A stretch of DNA of 64,000 bases, taken from NCBI GenBank assembly GCA_030272155.1, contig CP126200.1:3596001-3660000 (forward strand). Reading direction: 5' to 3'. The notes under the pieces were generated by a model. That model made no database searches and was not told the DNA's origin. It was given only the letters and a program-made list of their open reading frames with translations. Shown piece after piece: positions 63,950 to 64,000 of this stretch. The DNA is from Tetradesmus obliquus (lineage: Eukaryota; Chlorophyta; Chlorophyceae; Sphaeropleales; Scenedesmaceae). Within the stretch, counting starts at the first letter, position 1. Every line of letters starts with the position of its first letter. Position numbers and translations under genes: made by a program.

Positions 63950-63951
<2 letters not shown>

Positions 63952-64000
63952 GTGAGCTGCAGCACCGGTTCAGCAGCACAGGACCAGCAGCACCCACGTG

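Overview
This looks like nuclear DNA of a green alga, probably a chlorophyte of the Chlorophyceae. Genes are intron-dense (up to 21 exons, 19-23 nt micro-exons). Acceptors are nearly always CTGCAG. CAG/CTG triplet tracts occur throughout, and one gene is a plant/alga-type fusion of an FAD oxidase with cyclopropane fatty acid synthase. The taxon is inferred from these traits, not from a marker gene.

Layout. 89-926 (+) is the 3' end of an unrecognised gene. 2663-4160 (+) is a small two-helix membrane protein, followed by decayed tandem repeats. A 5'-truncated LINE (6574-7413, 11-bp target duplication) sits inside one of those repeat units. 8917-23836 (-) is an 18-exon gene for a secreted animal-type heme peroxidase joined to a DOMON domain, a cytochrome b561 core and a long cytosolic tail. 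Its 3.3 kb intron 5 contains an opposite-strand gene for a small secreted Gly/Tyr-rich protein (18011-19225, +). 24387-29906 (+) is a U-box E3 ligase with a huge Gln/Ala-rich tail. 31541-34288 (+) is RBM42. 34887-39260 (-) is a Gln-rich protein with WD40-like blades. 39673-49026 (+) is a P-protein (OCA2/ArsB-like) transporter. 50838-59412 (+) is an FAD oxidase-cyclopropane synthase with an added membrane domain. 62346-63766 (-) is the C-terminus of a SNF2-family helicase running off the right edge.

The nine multi-exon models were joined by hand from AG/GT borders. In all of them the reading phases match, and every complete coding length is divisible by three.

Two results stand out. First, the peroxidase-DOMON-b561 fusion has a layout like dual oxidase (a peroxidase ectodomain on a membrane electron carrier) built from other parts. 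A Tyr-rich secreted protein, a possible cross-linking substrate, is nested in its intron. Second, nearly every gene carries tandem copies of exon edges (about 60-250 bp, spanning an acceptor, a donor or the stop codon) inside the adjacent intron or 3' flank. Some copies are intact, in-frame, AG/GT-bordered mini-exons.
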